In this document: positions 39,501 to 54,500 of the stretch, piece after piece | How positions within the stretch are numbered: the stretch's first letter is position 1 | How the letters are laid out: each line of letters opens with the position of its first letter | DNA from: Harmothoe impar | Taxonomy: Eukaryota; Annelida; Polychaeta; Phyllodocida; Polynoidae | Reading direction: 5' to 3' | DNA length: 64,000 nucleotides | NCBI GenBank assembly: GCA_947462335.1 | Contig: OX381710.1 | Coordinates: forward strand, 65,467,303-65,531,302 | The notes under the pieces: generated by a model | What the model was told of the DNA's origin: nothing | Database searches by the model: none | What the model saw: only the letters and a program-made list of their open reading frames with translations | Made by a program: the position numbers and the translations under genes

Positions 39501-42500
39501 TACTCGCCAGGGCTGCATTCATGCATCATGACGACCAAGCCAGGGCATAATGCATTAAGGCATCATGCCGTCCTTAAAGGGTTAATTGACTTATCAAGCA
39601 AACCACTGCTATTACAAGTTGCTATTGCAAGTTGCTTGGTCTCTCTCCCCAGATTAAGTTATCTGTGTTGTCCGTGGGGGTAAAGAATACATGGATGCTT
39701 GTTGCTAGGCAATAATTAGGCTAATGTATATAGAATGTATCTAGAATTCATGATATATACCTACCTAAGCAGTGAATGAACAATAACTTCATTCTGTACA
39801 TCTGCATGCAGTTACAGGTATTGTTGCTATGCAGAAATGACAAAGCATGTCTGTTGCTAGGCAATATATGATCCAACTAATAGACAGATGTACATGTTAT
39901 GATATAATTGCCTTAGAATATTGCAAGATTATCCATATACCATCCAACTGTAATGCAACTGTATTGGCTCTGTGTCACTTTAGATAAGTAGCAAAATATG
40001 GCTGTTGCTAGGCAACCATAAGAATTACAGAAAAATATATCTCACCACAAGATTCCCTATAGTTGATTTTGGGGCAGTAGGTATTGTTAGAAAAGTGATA
40101 GCTTTATTTTCTTAAGAGACAGAGCCCCACTGAGCTCTGATTACACTAATTAACTTAATTGGCCTGAAAATAGCTCAAATCGTAAAAATAAAAAATGGAG
40201 CGGTATCCTATCCTCTTAAGCATCTTTGAAACTATAGAAATCAGTTGAGAAACTACCATAACCACGAAATTCCCACGGAAATACAATTGCTCCCCCACTA
40301 TCCCGCCGCACCGACGGGGACGCTCCGCCAACCGCCAGCCCGCTCCTCGGACCTCGCTCCTGGGCGGTGACGGCAACCCATACCGGATGCCGCTTATCAG
40401 CCACTGTGCGCCGGTCTTCACTGGTCCATGACCCCTGAGGGGCTTACCCCTGTCCCCCTGCTTCATTCCACAGAGCAAAATTGTATTTTCATTACCCTTA
40501 TTGCTGTACTAAAGTTTGTGTAATGTCAAATGAACCTCCAGTGGAGTCATCTTCTAATAATAGTATAGAGTATATATATTGTAGATATTAAATAATGTGC
40601 AGATGGAAATACACAGCTGAATATCTCTTCTTTAAACAGGATTTTGGCTGCTGTTTTAAAATAATCAATTTAATAGGGAATAATCAAAATAATGATAATC
40701 TGTATGTACGTTGTCCCTTTGTAGATCATTGTCATTTCGAAGTAGTCATAAATTACGAGATCTGCCCCATCACATGGTTCTGCATTTCCTAAAAGTTCAT
40801 ACTGGTTTCTCCCGTGTTTTTTTGAAAATTGTTATGTAACGTTTGGCCTATGCTGTTAATATGTGTACGCCCCCCTTGGATTATTAAGTCCATAACGTAT
40901 AACATTGTCCATGAGAGGGGTGACTATATATGTATACATACATATATAGTCACACTAGTCGATCCATCGTTAACTCTAGGTGGGTTTAGTTCCTCCAGCT
41001 CTCACTAGGGGCCATAGCTGTGCTGGCGCGCCGGTAATTCAGTGGACGCTGCGCTACTACCGCCTAGACTCGGTGGTGCGAGAATGGTACATCTCACTAC
41101 CGTAGTGTCCAAGTCAGCGCGCCGGTTTTGGCTTAGTACCAGACATACCGTAGTTTTATTAGTCCCACCAAGCCAGCAAAGTGAGCCTGTTATGATGTCT
41201 TCTTATTTTGGTTATGGAGTAGTTAGAGATTTCTAGTAACTTGGTATCAAAAGCCTATGAATAGTATGATTGGGTCTACTATATTTTATATGCTGGAGGA
41301 AGCATACTATTTTATATCACATGACATAAGGCCAAAAAAAAAAAAAGTTGTGTTTCAGGTAACATGGGAAGAAACTCTAGGGTCGGTAGGTCGGATTTTT
41401 TTTTTCTAACTTTTTTTTTTACTATCCCTCTAAAATTGACCCAAAAAATTTCCAAAATGGGGAAAAAAATTTCCTAAATTTTGTAAACATAAAATTGACC
41501 CCCAAAAAGTATGAAAAAATAAAGATTCCTTCAAAATTGCATAAAAAAAACGTAGGGTCGGCCCTGTTTAGATAGGGTCGGTCGGGTGACCTGAAACAAA
41601 CCTTTTTTTTTTTGCCTAATCCAAGGGTAAAGTTAACAGTCCTTCACAATCCGAGCGTTTGTTGAGCTCTATAACTGAGTGATCCCTCTGAACTGCACTC
41701 AGGAGAATTAATACTGACTCAGTATTAAAGTTACTGTGCGATGGCAATTTCATATATCAATACAATTCATTTTTTTGCTAGAAAGGTATTGCATGCAGGG
41801 ACATCCCAGTATGCTCTATAATGTGTTAGAGAAATATTTGTATGGTAGCACTTTAGAATTACATTTTCATAACCTAGAATTTTAAAATAAATTCTGAATT
41901 GGCAATCTTTGGCAATTATCATAATTATAGAGTCCTGAATTGACTGAATGTGATACATTTTGATTGAAAATAATAGGCCCTACCGCCAGCTAGGACCAGG
42001 TGACCTCCTGGGGGTCATATGGGGACAGGTGGCCCCCAGGTCCCAGGTTTGGAGATTTAGTTCATGGTCCAACCACTATGGCAGCACTGCCTTGCAGCAC
42101 TGGTTAAAATTTCTGAATGTCGGCTAGGTATGCATAGTACACTAGAATTGCAGTGGAGGGCTACAATTTGGCATAGAGAGAGCATGCAGGAACCATATTG
42201 CTTCAACTTTCAAGAACATGTCAACACCTGTCAAAAGAGTTGCAGTGGTGAGGCATTTGTAAAGGACTCAACACTAGCACTGGCCCGGGAGCCAATGGCC
42301 CGTAGTTTTGGGCCTGGGCCCGTAGTTCTCTGAATATTTACACTGCTACGGGCCTGGGTGGTCCGTATCTGTATAGTATAGCCCTATTGTAAAGTGAATA
42401 CAGCTATAAATATTGACATTAAATCAATCTCTGGGAAGTATAGGCATGTAATATATCGTTGGAAAGCAAAATTCAGGGCCACGTCAAATAGGGCCCTCAA

Positions 42501-45500
42501 TTTTGCTAAGTATGCCACCAACATTTCTGGGAAAAAGAAAATCATAGTCTCCGACGTACTTTCAGATGCAGCCTGCACATATAAATCAAGATAATTTTCC
42601 TGAATTCTGGTGAAAAGGCTTACATCAATCGAAAGCCAATTCAATGCCACTTAAAACAGACTTGTCTCTAATCACCAAGCCATGAAAATTATGACGAGGA
42701 CGTTTTATTTTTCATTGATGACCAAATGAGTAAAGGAATGTAGGCGCTTGACGAACTAAATTTACACTTTACTATGATCTGCAAAAGTTGTAAATAATTT
42801 AAGTTGATACCAAATATACGTCCATATTACTCATCTTTTGGAATGGTTTTCCATTAAAATTACAAAAAAAAAGGAGAAAAGTATATATAAGTTGTATTTT
42901 AAAATGTCCAGGCCCACAGTTTACCTCCGGGCCCACAACATTCTTGTACGCTGTAGACCTGCGTGTGTTCCGGCTCGCCTCCTCGATACGAGCGGAGCGG
43001 GCTACAACCAGGCCGCCAGACAGATTAGGTGGTGGGAGATGTTGGGGCGGCCAGGAGGCGACCGGGAGGCGGCATGGGACGGGAGGGGGTCGGCGGACAC
43101 TCCCATGTTTACACATGCATATAGTCTAGGCTGGGGTAGGTAGGGAGAGGTGTACAACCGTGATCTGCAGTAACTGACGTGATCTGCAGTAGTGCAGATA
43201 ACGGCAGACCATCCAACCGTGATCTGCATCAAATAAACGTGATCTGCATCAATTCATGTGATTCAAAAATCTGTGTTCTGCATCAAAATAACGCATCCTC
43301 TATCAGTATGAAGACATGTATGCCATTTATGTGGTGTTTGCCTTTGGGTATCTAGAAGTACATAATGTTATTTATGCAGAAGGACATATGGGGCATCTAG
43401 GAAGTATTTTGGGGTTGGGTCACATTACCCAGGGGCGGCCTGGGGGACCTAGGAAGGAACGACCTGTGATTGTTTCACATTGCCTAAGGTCAACCTAGGA
43501 AGTAAGGACCTGTGATTGTTTCTTTCTTTCCTAAAAATCGACAAAAGATCAATTTTCCTAAAAATAGCCATCATGGCGAGAAAAGTATTGGAAATCACAA
43601 ATTTAAGGTCAATTTTTCTAAACATGGTTCAAGTTGGGTAGAAAACTGTCCGAAATTGACAAAACTATGCAGACACTAGTGGAGGTTAATTATAGCAGAT
43701 CAAATCAGTTTGATGCAGATCACGTTTATTTGATGCAGATCACGGTTGGATGGTCTGCTGTTATCTGCACTACTGCAGATCACGTTAGCTACTGCAGATC
43801 ACGGTTGTACAAGTGGCGACGTGGACATCTATCTACCCACCTGCTATCAGTAGCGACCACAAGCCAAATGGACATTACAATTCCAGAATTTCAATGTATC
43901 ATTTTCTTGAGATTTGCAAAAAACTGCTAGTCGCCCATAATTTCCATATTTTTCACCCAATGTGATACAACTTTTGTAATACTTACTCCCTACATATTTC
44001 CCTACTATTAGACAAGAAGAAGAACACAGTGGAATGCATTTTCATGATTTTATTCACCTCAGAAAACAGCTAAATTAGCATTATTTAATTCAATTTGGTT
44101 TAATTTCAAAAAAATCTCCAAACTACATCTATATTGATTTGTTCCTTATGTACATTAATTATAAGATGTCTAAATTATTTGCTCATGAGTTAATTGACTT
44201 TTGTTATATTTTATGCTGTAAACAAATAGAAATTGCCTTGAGGAACCTGCATGTTGAGGTTCAAGGAATAAAGGGGGGTCTGAAATGTACTCAAAACACA
44301 TCCTTATCAAATACATAATTTGGCTATACATTGATCAAATTTAGGTTTGTGCATCACATTTCCCCAATGGGAAAATTAAAAGATAAAATCAAAATCCATG
44401 TCTAGTGCTGATATCATCAGAATTTCCCAATCTTTTTTGTGTGATACGCCAAGATGAGAATGTCAACTAACTCTGTGATTAGTTAAAACCATTTAATTAT
44501 GATAAATATTTGCTCAACTCTAGGGGCATTGGGAGGTAGTCATAAAATACCCATTTTCCTCGTTTTGGGAACTGATTGTACCGCGGAACGTTCGCACTAC
44601 TGGACCGCTCTTACCCAGTTGATCCCCAGGAGTGATCGTACCACTGACTTGGTGTGAACTTTCAAAGTATGTTCTCAATTCATTTTCAACTTGATGAAGT
44701 AAAGATTCATAATACATATTTATCTAAATAGGAAGGACGCCTAAAATGTTGTTTCTCTTCATGAAACGGATGTCCGCATGATGCGGACAAAATATATGGA
44801 GAAAATATAAATAATAAATAAAATGGTGCGTATACATACAAATGCGGACATATGCATTTGAATGCGGAGATCCACATTATATGGGATATGATGAGCAGAA
44901 ACTAGGCCAAATACACATAATATGGAGCCATTTTGATGGGTTTTAACAATCTGTATCATCGGGAAAAACAGCACCCAGATAGGATGAAGATAGTTTAGAA
45001 GCAGGGACATTATGGGAGAAATATAAACCATGATAGTATCAATTCAATTCAATTTCAATTTGCAAGTGTTTATTCTGCAATTACTGCAATTAATGTAAGA
45101 GTAGAAATTACCCCGGCATATTTGTTTCCATTGAAGTACAGAAGGTTTGATACTTATAATTATAACATGGACTAACTAACACATTTTGGATACAGCATAT
45201 CCATTCCAAGAATATATGATGATGACTCGTAGAAAGCCAATCCCCTGGTATATATATTACATTCAACGAGTCTATAGTATTAGATTCTAAACATTAACAC
45301 AATATGTTATATTACACATGGCGCAAACGTTATCAAAATTCCTATCTCAGGAATTATGTGATCAGAATATACATAAGGCTCTGTAATCGTGAATAGCTGA
45401 CAGAATGGAAGAGTTGAAATAAAACAATATTATATGATAAGTTATAACATAAAGGCAGTATTACTAAATTGATACAAATATTTGAGAGTCATATCCATGC

Positions 45501-48500
45501 ACCAATTCCATGCACTAAAAGTTCATTTGTAGAAGTTCTGTACTGGCTTTTGAGGTGAAGTAACAAAATAGAAACACCAATGTGGAAATGTAGAGACTTG
45601 GAGTCTGATAAGTTATACATTTGTAAATGGAGATAATATCTCCATATTTATTGACAGAGGATCCCTCACATTTAAGCTATTAAACTCTTGTACCAATATT
45701 TTGCAATATCTGCAATTTTTCTATTCAACACAACAAATATTTGAAATCTGTCAAGATCTGACAGAAGTCGAAATATAACTACTCTAGTGGTAACGCCATT
45801 AGCCCTGAATCCATGAATGGGATAAGTTCTATTTTGAAGTATTAAACTAACTATCTAAATACTTGAGTATTATGTCTGATAAATCTTATGGCATTTATAG
45901 TGAAAAGTAAACCATGATAACATCCTGTAAGATCTATAAGAAATCGTAAAACAACAACCCTAGTGATACTGTCCTTAACCATAGATCCATAAATTAAGTT
46001 TTAGGTGTTAAATGATATTTAGGCAGTATTTTCCCGAAATTAAAAAAATAATATATTTCTCATTATTGATGGCATTTCGAATGCAAAGTGAACCATGCAC
46101 TGTTAGAAGTAAGTAAGTGGTCCTGTACAGCAAATATTGGGGGGCAACTTTGGTTCCAGTAAATTCTGCTGTAGACCTATGGCAGAATCTACTGTAGACC
46201 CGGACCTGAAGGTCTGGGGGTTCAACTCTCAGGCTTGGCACCATTTCTACTCATCCATGTGAGGGAAAACATGTTTTCTATGCCCAAAGACACTACAAAA
46301 TGTTACATCGACACTGCTCCAAGTTTATGAAATATTTACAAAGAGGCTACATCCATATAAAATGTTTTTAAATGTTTATAAAAATAATAGTTCTAAAACT
46401 GGTCCATGTATATTCAACATTGGGCATCTGGGAGATTTGAACCACCAGCATCCAATCCAACCATGACCACTACACCAGTGAATCCTGCATGTCAGGTGCA
46501 TTGAAACACCTCCTACTTATGTGTGAATGGATAAGATGCTGGCACAGGATCCCTGGGGGACAATTATAGAACCAGACTGTTCATGTCTTGAGGGTCGATA
46601 TGAAAATTACCCTATTGCAGTAATGTGCTATAATAGCACTGAACTGCCATTAGTTGGAGTGTAATCTTGACGACCTATGTTTTTCAAAGTAAATTTGACC
46701 ATCTTTCCTGCAAATTATACAGATATACTGGTTTCATCTTTTGCATATTTTCAAAAGTAACATTTCAGTGTACCAAAATGAATTACTTTAAAAACCTCAT
46801 CAGGAGAAATGTAATCTGTTTAGGTTTTCCCTGTTAGGACTTGAATTAACCTCTGACTCTTAGACTACATCACCCGCTGCTCTACCAACTGAGCTAGCTG
46901 GACAGTCACTTATATGCAGCCTGTATCAATAGGTTTTTGAAAAGATCAGGTCATATTTGTGGAGCTGCTAAGGTTCGAAACCCACTCTGATGCAAATAAC
47001 ATATGAACATGATGAATTATATAAATTCATTATCAAGAGGTGGGTATACATACCATTTTCGCATTCTATGGCTAAATCAGCTTACTCCTAATATATCCAA
47101 AACCAAGACAATGTGGTTCAACCCACCTGTAAAGAATCCCCAAGTGCAAAGTATCCCACTACAACTAGATGACCGTGTCCTTGGAGAGGTCGTGGAATTC
47201 AAATATCTAGGGATCATTTTAGATAGAGATCTGAAGTTTGATAACCACCTTGAGCATCTGGATAACATGCTGTTCCTAAAACTGGCTAACTTCAGGTTCA
47301 ATCGAAAGTACAGGAATATGGACGGTGCTATTGCCATACACAAGCAGGCGGTGGTGCCGTGCATAGAATATGGTGATTTCCTCGACGACTCCGGTCCGGT
47401 GAGTAAAGTTAGGAAACTGCACACACAACAGAACAATAGCCTCAGAATTTGCACTAGAACAAGGGTTGGTTATGTGTCGGTAAATTACCTGCACCGAAAA
47501 TGCAAGACAGAAAGACTGGAACCCGTAGGAAAAGACATTTGCTATGCCTAATATACAGACATGCAAGTAATAGTGAAAATTGCCTACCAAGTCTAAACCG
47601 GACCAGGGGTGACTCAAAGAAAAGGCTTAAACTTCAATGCCCTAAACGTGAGAAGTACCGGCGCAGTCCCTTGTACAGGGGATCCTTACTGTGGGACGAA
47701 CTGACTGAGGAAGAACAGCTTTTAGAAAGCGTTCACAATTTCAAGACTCGCCTGAAGAAGATAATTAGATGGTTGTGTTAATTTAAAGCCAACCATACTT
47801 ACCGTACCGCCGCGATAAAGCGCCTGTTTCGAAAGAGCGCCGGTCTTGTTTAAGCGCCGGGGGTACAGGGGTGTTGAAACATTCCTTAAGCACTGAAATA
47901 GGATCTCGAATAAGCGCCTATCTTGGGTTTAATGGCCCCTCCAAATTGAAGAGCGCCCCGGCGCTTAATCGCGACGGTACGGTAGTTGTAGCTCCTCCTA
48001 CTTTCTGGGTTCACGCAACTCAGCCTAGAACTGACACTTACAAGGAACGCCATGTAACCAATGATAATGGTGCATGTAACTGGAAATCTGAGCAAATGGC
48101 CATACAAATCCCAAGTGGCTCTAACTGTTCCCCTTTATTGACATGTATTACAACCCAAAAAGTAATCTTACTTGTGTTGAATCACTAATTCAAGAACACT
48201 CCCGCTGCACCTGAGAGACGCAGTGGCTGTGTTTATGGTAATCAATTTAAATTACAAAAGGAACAATCACAAGGAACTGAATATTTCACTGAAGTATCTA
48301 AAAGTTTACATAGTGTATATATTTCTTACTGACTACTTTGGAAGAACATGATCCACCTTTACATGAATTCGTGGTCAATAAACCTATTAAAATAAGGGTT
48401 GATAGTGGATGGAGTATAAGTGAAAAAATCTCCTTGGAGCTATGGAGTAAGGTACTCCCTTCAACCTCTTCACTCTCTCTCCCTCTTATTACAGCCTTTA

Positions 48501-51500
48501 GGCTGCATATGTTATTTGCATAGATATAGTTGGTATAGGTATAATCCTGGAGTACTTTATAGTGGGGCAGGAATAATTCAGTGACTAGGTATGTACAGTT
48601 CAAGGTTTATTCCCCACTGAGTGGGTGTAGGGCTGCAGGCCACCCTACTCTCGTTCCCAAATCCTTCCGAAGGAAGGCTCTGCCCAGCTAGCATCCCAAC
48701 GTTGGCCCAACGTTGGCTCAACGTAGTCGAGGGTTGGGCTGACGTCAGCATGCCAACGTTGGCACAACGTAGTTTTGGCCGGGGGCATTCCGTTTGAGCC
48801 AACGTCAGCATGCCAACGTTGGCTCAACGTTGGCCCAACGTTATGCCAACTGTCATTATATTAATAGTGTACCAACGTCAGGTGCAGATATTGACACAAC
48901 ATAGTTTTTGCCAGAGGTATTCCATTCTAACTTTGTATTATGCTCATATAGAGTATTAATGATCACGAAACTGTGATTTATTCTGCTAAAGACAAGAATC
49001 AGTTTAGAAACAACCATTTCTGTCTTTGCATTTCACTTTTGTATCAGCTTAAAGGGACCAGAGGTGACTGACAGCCATCCCATCCTTCAGACCTTATATA
49101 GGGTAGGTTCACCCTAAGTCAAACTCATACCTTGAGTCAACCACTTTTGACATGATGTTACAAGTTTAGTATGCACCTGGTGACAATAAACTCCCACTGA
49201 TTTAAGAATTGAAGTGTTTTGCAAATATGAACTGCACATTGCATCTGCGTTATCACTCTTTTTCATACTGTAAAATCAGTCAGAAGTACCCCTGTTTGAC
49301 CTGTTTTGACAAACAGAGAATGAAAATCTCTCCACTGTTCATACTCTTTGGTAGTTGATTTGAAATATTTGTCCCTTCCATACACAGTGTCGATCGGTTT
49401 TGTGAGCTGGGTATATATCTAAATTACACAAATCATGACTTTATTGAGCAAAATTAATTTTCTAAATTATTTTTAGGACTGATTTCGTAAGGTATACCCA
49501 ATTCACCTTAAGTCAGCCATGAATTCACCCTAAGTCAGCCACCTCATACCCTAAGTCAACCATGGGGTTTTCTTCTCTGGAATCCCCCCTGGAATTCTCT
49601 CAACCTAAATTTCTGTCTAAGAACTCTCCCCCTACCCTTGTGAATAATTCCTCCTCCCAGAATACCCTCTTCTACTACAGGGTTACGGATAGTAGGCCTA
49701 CTTGTGTAGTGTATAGAGGGTAAGGGTGAAACACAAAATGAGGGGGGGGGGGAAGGGGGTGAGGGGGCATAGCCCCCAATAGAATTCAATAGAATTCCAT
49801 ACTGCATGTCTATAATGTGATATTTAGTCCTTATTGCTCATACAAATAATATTTACTTGTATTGATAGCTCATAATGCAGTTATATTCACCTGAGGTACA
49901 GTACTAACTTTGTCTTGATTATTTCATATTCAACAAATCGTTTTCTTCTCTATTGTTAGTTGCAACATATTGATATATGATGCATGCATTCATCCATTGA
50001 TGAAAATTAGAAAATTACTGGTTTCTGCCACATATTTCTGGTGGTTGTAATATGGCTGACTCAAGGTGTATTTTGGCTGACTTAGGGTGAAAAGGGGCAA
50101 TTCTGAATACTCTGATAAATCATGGAATTAAATACTGTAACCTGACATATGGCATTGTAAGACATCATGAGTATTACTCTCCAGAACAATACCTAAAGTT
50201 TGGTTTAATTCTGAAGGATATGCACAAAAAACTTTAGGAGCAATTAGACCTGAAAGGTAGCTCATGATAAAACATGGATCAGACCGGTTGAAAGTGGTGA
50301 ACCTACCCTACCTACCATTACCTTAAAAAAGGTGTCCTCATAGCAATGTCACTGCATTTCGTTCTGTCACTGGGAAAGTTGGTAATTAAGTATGTTATAG
50401 CATATGCATGGAATATCCCTGGCTTTTAAAACCAATATAACACATGTAGGGCCCAATTAATGGCCACTTATGATGAGAGATAAAGGATCTGCTGGGCAAA
50501 ATCTCTTCTGACAACCTTCCATGCCCTCTAGTGGAGGTTGGACATGCAACGTTGGCCCAACATTAATATGCCAACGTTGTGGCATTCCATTTGAGCCAAC
50601 GTCAGCATGCCAACGTTGGGCCAATGTTGGGCCAACGTTATGCCAACTGTCATTATGTTGACGTTGCACCAACGTCAGGCGCAAAGATTCGCCCAACATT
50701 GCAACGTTGGTATAGCATAAATTTCCCAACGTTGGTACAACGTTGACATTTCAACGTTGGCACAACGTTAAATTATTGCCTGCGACGGTGCCAACCATTG
50801 CCAACGTTGGCCCAACGTAACCATGCTAGCTGGGTGGTAACTGCCAAATGTTGGGATTTTGCTGGCTCTGGGCAACCCCTGCCGGTAGCTTGGAACCAGC
50901 AAACAGGAACAGGAAATGGAACCAGAAAGGCTGATGGTAAATCTACCTAAAACTACCATCATACATTCTGGTTCCATTTCCTGTTCCTGTTCGCTGGTTC
51001 CAGCCTGCCAGCAGGGGTTGCCCAGACCCAGCAAAATCCAAAGTTCAAGGTCATTTGGCTGTCCCCAGAGCCTTCCTTCGGAAGGATTTGGGAACGAGAG
51101 TACAGGCCACCCCTGCAGCCAGTGTGGGAGCACCCAGGTGCACAGCAACCACAGTGCCCCCTATCTACCACAGAGTGTACCACCAATATATAACATTACT
51201 TCCTCCCCCCTCAAAAAAAAACCTTTAGAAAAAAGGTCCTGACTATGAGGTGAGAACAAGCAATTCTGATCAATCAAATCGAATTTATCATGTATATATA
51301 ATGTGTGGTACACGTCTATAACTTGAGATAATACTATAACACTGTTGTTGTTTCATGTCTGTGAGGATCTCCCCAAACCTTAATGATTTTCCAAATAAAA
51401 CTGCTTTTTATTTTGTTACTATAGCCCCTATGTCAAACTACAACTGTTCCCTGTTACACAAATCTAATATCAATCATGAACAACACGTAAAAATGTTACC

Positions 51501-54500
51501 AATCTTGGATATAGAATAAGTCACCAAACAGTCATGACAATATCTCCAATACACATATGACAATGTTAGCATAACAACAATAGAAACGTGAGTGCTATCA
51601 TGTTAGTCTCAAAATAACTCAACCTTAATGCAGTTGGTTTAGTACCAAACCCTTAACCATACATTTCAAAAAGGGTGAATACCACAAATACAAAAATAAA
51701 AGAACGACTCTATCCTTACAATACAGCAACAATACTACGAAACATACATAGAGAAAAGGCACCCAAAGCCGGACAGACTCTAATTCCGGACACCTTGCAA
51801 TCATGTGATGATTGCTTAACTAAATACACACATAATGGACCTATTACCATACCTCGTGAATACCTTATTTGTTACCTTGCCACAACCAAAGGAACTAGAA
51901 GGTAACACACAGGAAAATGTGATTAAAATCCAATTTATATTTGGTACGTACCAACTCAAGTCTATACTCCATGTTCCTAAGCAGGGATGCTAAGTACAAG
52001 GACAAAGTTTACTGGATTATATTAGGGGCAAAACATATGATTCATGCATAACCCCATCACATCTGGACACATATCATATTGACATTTTATGGTTTTCAGT
52101 GGCTTTCAAATAGATTGTCCCCTTGATAGAATTCTAGGGTGTCCGGAATTAGGTGCCTATGTCCGGAATTAGGTACCAAATTGACATCCAATTAATCAAG
52201 CCTGACCATATTGCTATAAGAGGCAATGATTTGAAACCCAATGCATCTTTATAACAACATGTTTGCCTTTCATATGCAACTATTCTGGCCTTAACAGATA
52301 GCTCCTAACCAGAAAAATTAGAAGATATCCACTAACTGTCCGGAACTGGGATACTTTTCTCTATCTATAATCATGATTGATCCCCTGCCAGATTAATAAA
52401 TGGTCCTCAAACGGCAGCTTAGTTTAATGAGCTCTATGTAATTGCATATAGCATACATACACACGTGGTCTCCAACATACCAACAAGGTTACAACATCTA
52501 GCAATGATGGGTATAAATGCGTAAGTAAATATCCATAGCAAGGTTAGCGCAGCTGAGCAATGGTCAGGTTGTATTTAAGCTATACATATCACCATACTAA
52601 TGTATTACTCCTCAACATCACCCATTGCTTGTAAAATAAATACACCACGGATACACCCCTAGGGGCCACCACTGAGGCCTTTACCGATGTAGAGATAGGG
52701 GCCTATGCAGTATTAGCAATAGCAGCATCTATGTGGTGTAAAAACTGTACCACAAATGTAAGTGCCCCACTCAGAAAGACACCAGGTCAGGTGGGCCACG
52801 TACAGGTACATGGGATTCTGGTCCCACCACTATACGCAGCATAACCCATGTACCTGTACGTGGCCCACCTGACCTGGTGTCTTTCTGAGTGGGGCACTTA
52901 CATTTATATAACACTCTGGTTGCTGGTTATGAGTTTGAGTTTGAAATGAGTTTATTGACAGAGATTTACATCAATAAGTTGAGCCTTTCAAAAGGTCTGT
53001 CAAATGATATGTATACCATCACCACACACCTTATGTGAATATATCAGAAACAGTTTCTCAAAACATTGTATGGGATTCGAACCTGCATCTACGGCAACAG
53101 AATTGTACATGTACAGCAATATTTGCTGTATTATCTTTTGCAGTTAAATAGCTGTATAGTTACAGCACATTTTGCCCCGCCAGGTAAGCGAGGGGGACAT
53201 ATGATATGGGTAAGCTATACATGTTGTGGGGGGGTGTTTTCAAGGGTCTGTGGGGTGTTTCACAAGGAGAAAATAGATGCAATTAATTTTACATGTTTTC
53301 TAAGACCAACTTAATATCACCCAATGTTAGTTTTATCTTGGTGTTTCACAAGTTTCAATTGTATCTATGGACATATACTTAGATACAATTGAAGATAATA
53401 ATGCGGCTTGTGAAACACCAACATAAGACTAACATTTGGTAAAAGTAAGTCAACCTTAATAACCATGTAGCATTAATCTTAAATACGCTCCCCTTGTATA
53501 ATGATCACATAGAATCAAAATAAGTGATGTTTAAATGTGTATACCCAGTTTATATTCATCCTGAATAAACAGATATTTGCAGGGATTCTTGTGTGTAGTA
53601 TGACACATATATTGCATGAAAAAAAAACTTGAAAAAATATGTAAGGAAAATATTAGTGGGCATGGTATGAGCTCCACACTAATATGCATTGTAAAACACT
53701 TATACATTAGTTGTATCTAGATTGTAGGCCAAAGACCCTGACTTAACATCTTGGTTAACATCTTTTTATAAGCAGTATACAATTGATACAACCAAATGTC
53801 GGTCTTAATGGTCATATACAATTGATACCTCCTTTAGAAACACTTATTCTACAATTAATTGTATGTCTCCCTTGTGAAACACCCCACTGGGGTCATATGA
53901 TGAGGCTAAACTTGACCATTCATTTATTATCAGAATGCTTTAAACAGAACCATTTGGCATCTATTTTCAAAATATTGTCAGTCTTATGGGGGTCGATCCC
54001 TAAAATCGGCATGGCGAGTTGGTCAGTTGGTGCTGCCCAGTTTAATAGTCAGGTATGCTGCAGCTCCAGGGTATACTAAACCCGTATGTATGCTGGACCC
54101 ACTATACCTCCTTTCCCCTTTCACAATCCTGAAACTGCCCCTGGCCGGCTCCACCTCAATCCCAGTTGGCTACCTTAATCAGTGATTCTTTGTAATCATA
54201 ATTTAGTGTTAAAATGTTGTATCACTGTAAAGTAGATACAGGGAATCCTTATAAAATAGCAAAAAATAATCATAGGATAATGGAGAACCACCGTTAAAAA
54301 GCATCAGGGAAGGCCTATAAAATTAACGGGTAATAGTAAAACACCCTGAAATATACGGGAAATCTAACATTCATTGATGCCAGTCATTCACTGTAATTTT
54401 ACGAGATACTATTTATAGTGTATTTATCATTTTCAATACCATCCTTACGCTGGTGCTTATTCAAGACCATGCTCATAAAAACAGGCCACTATACGGGTCA

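Noticed and set aside
37692..40478. Two ORFs ending in the same YRSIFYFYDLSYFQAN peptide
   Set aside because: They are the same DNA in the two inverted arms of the foldback, with no sign of coding constraint.
46830..46912. Working tRNA gene
   Set aside because: T-arm and acceptor stem do not pair properly.
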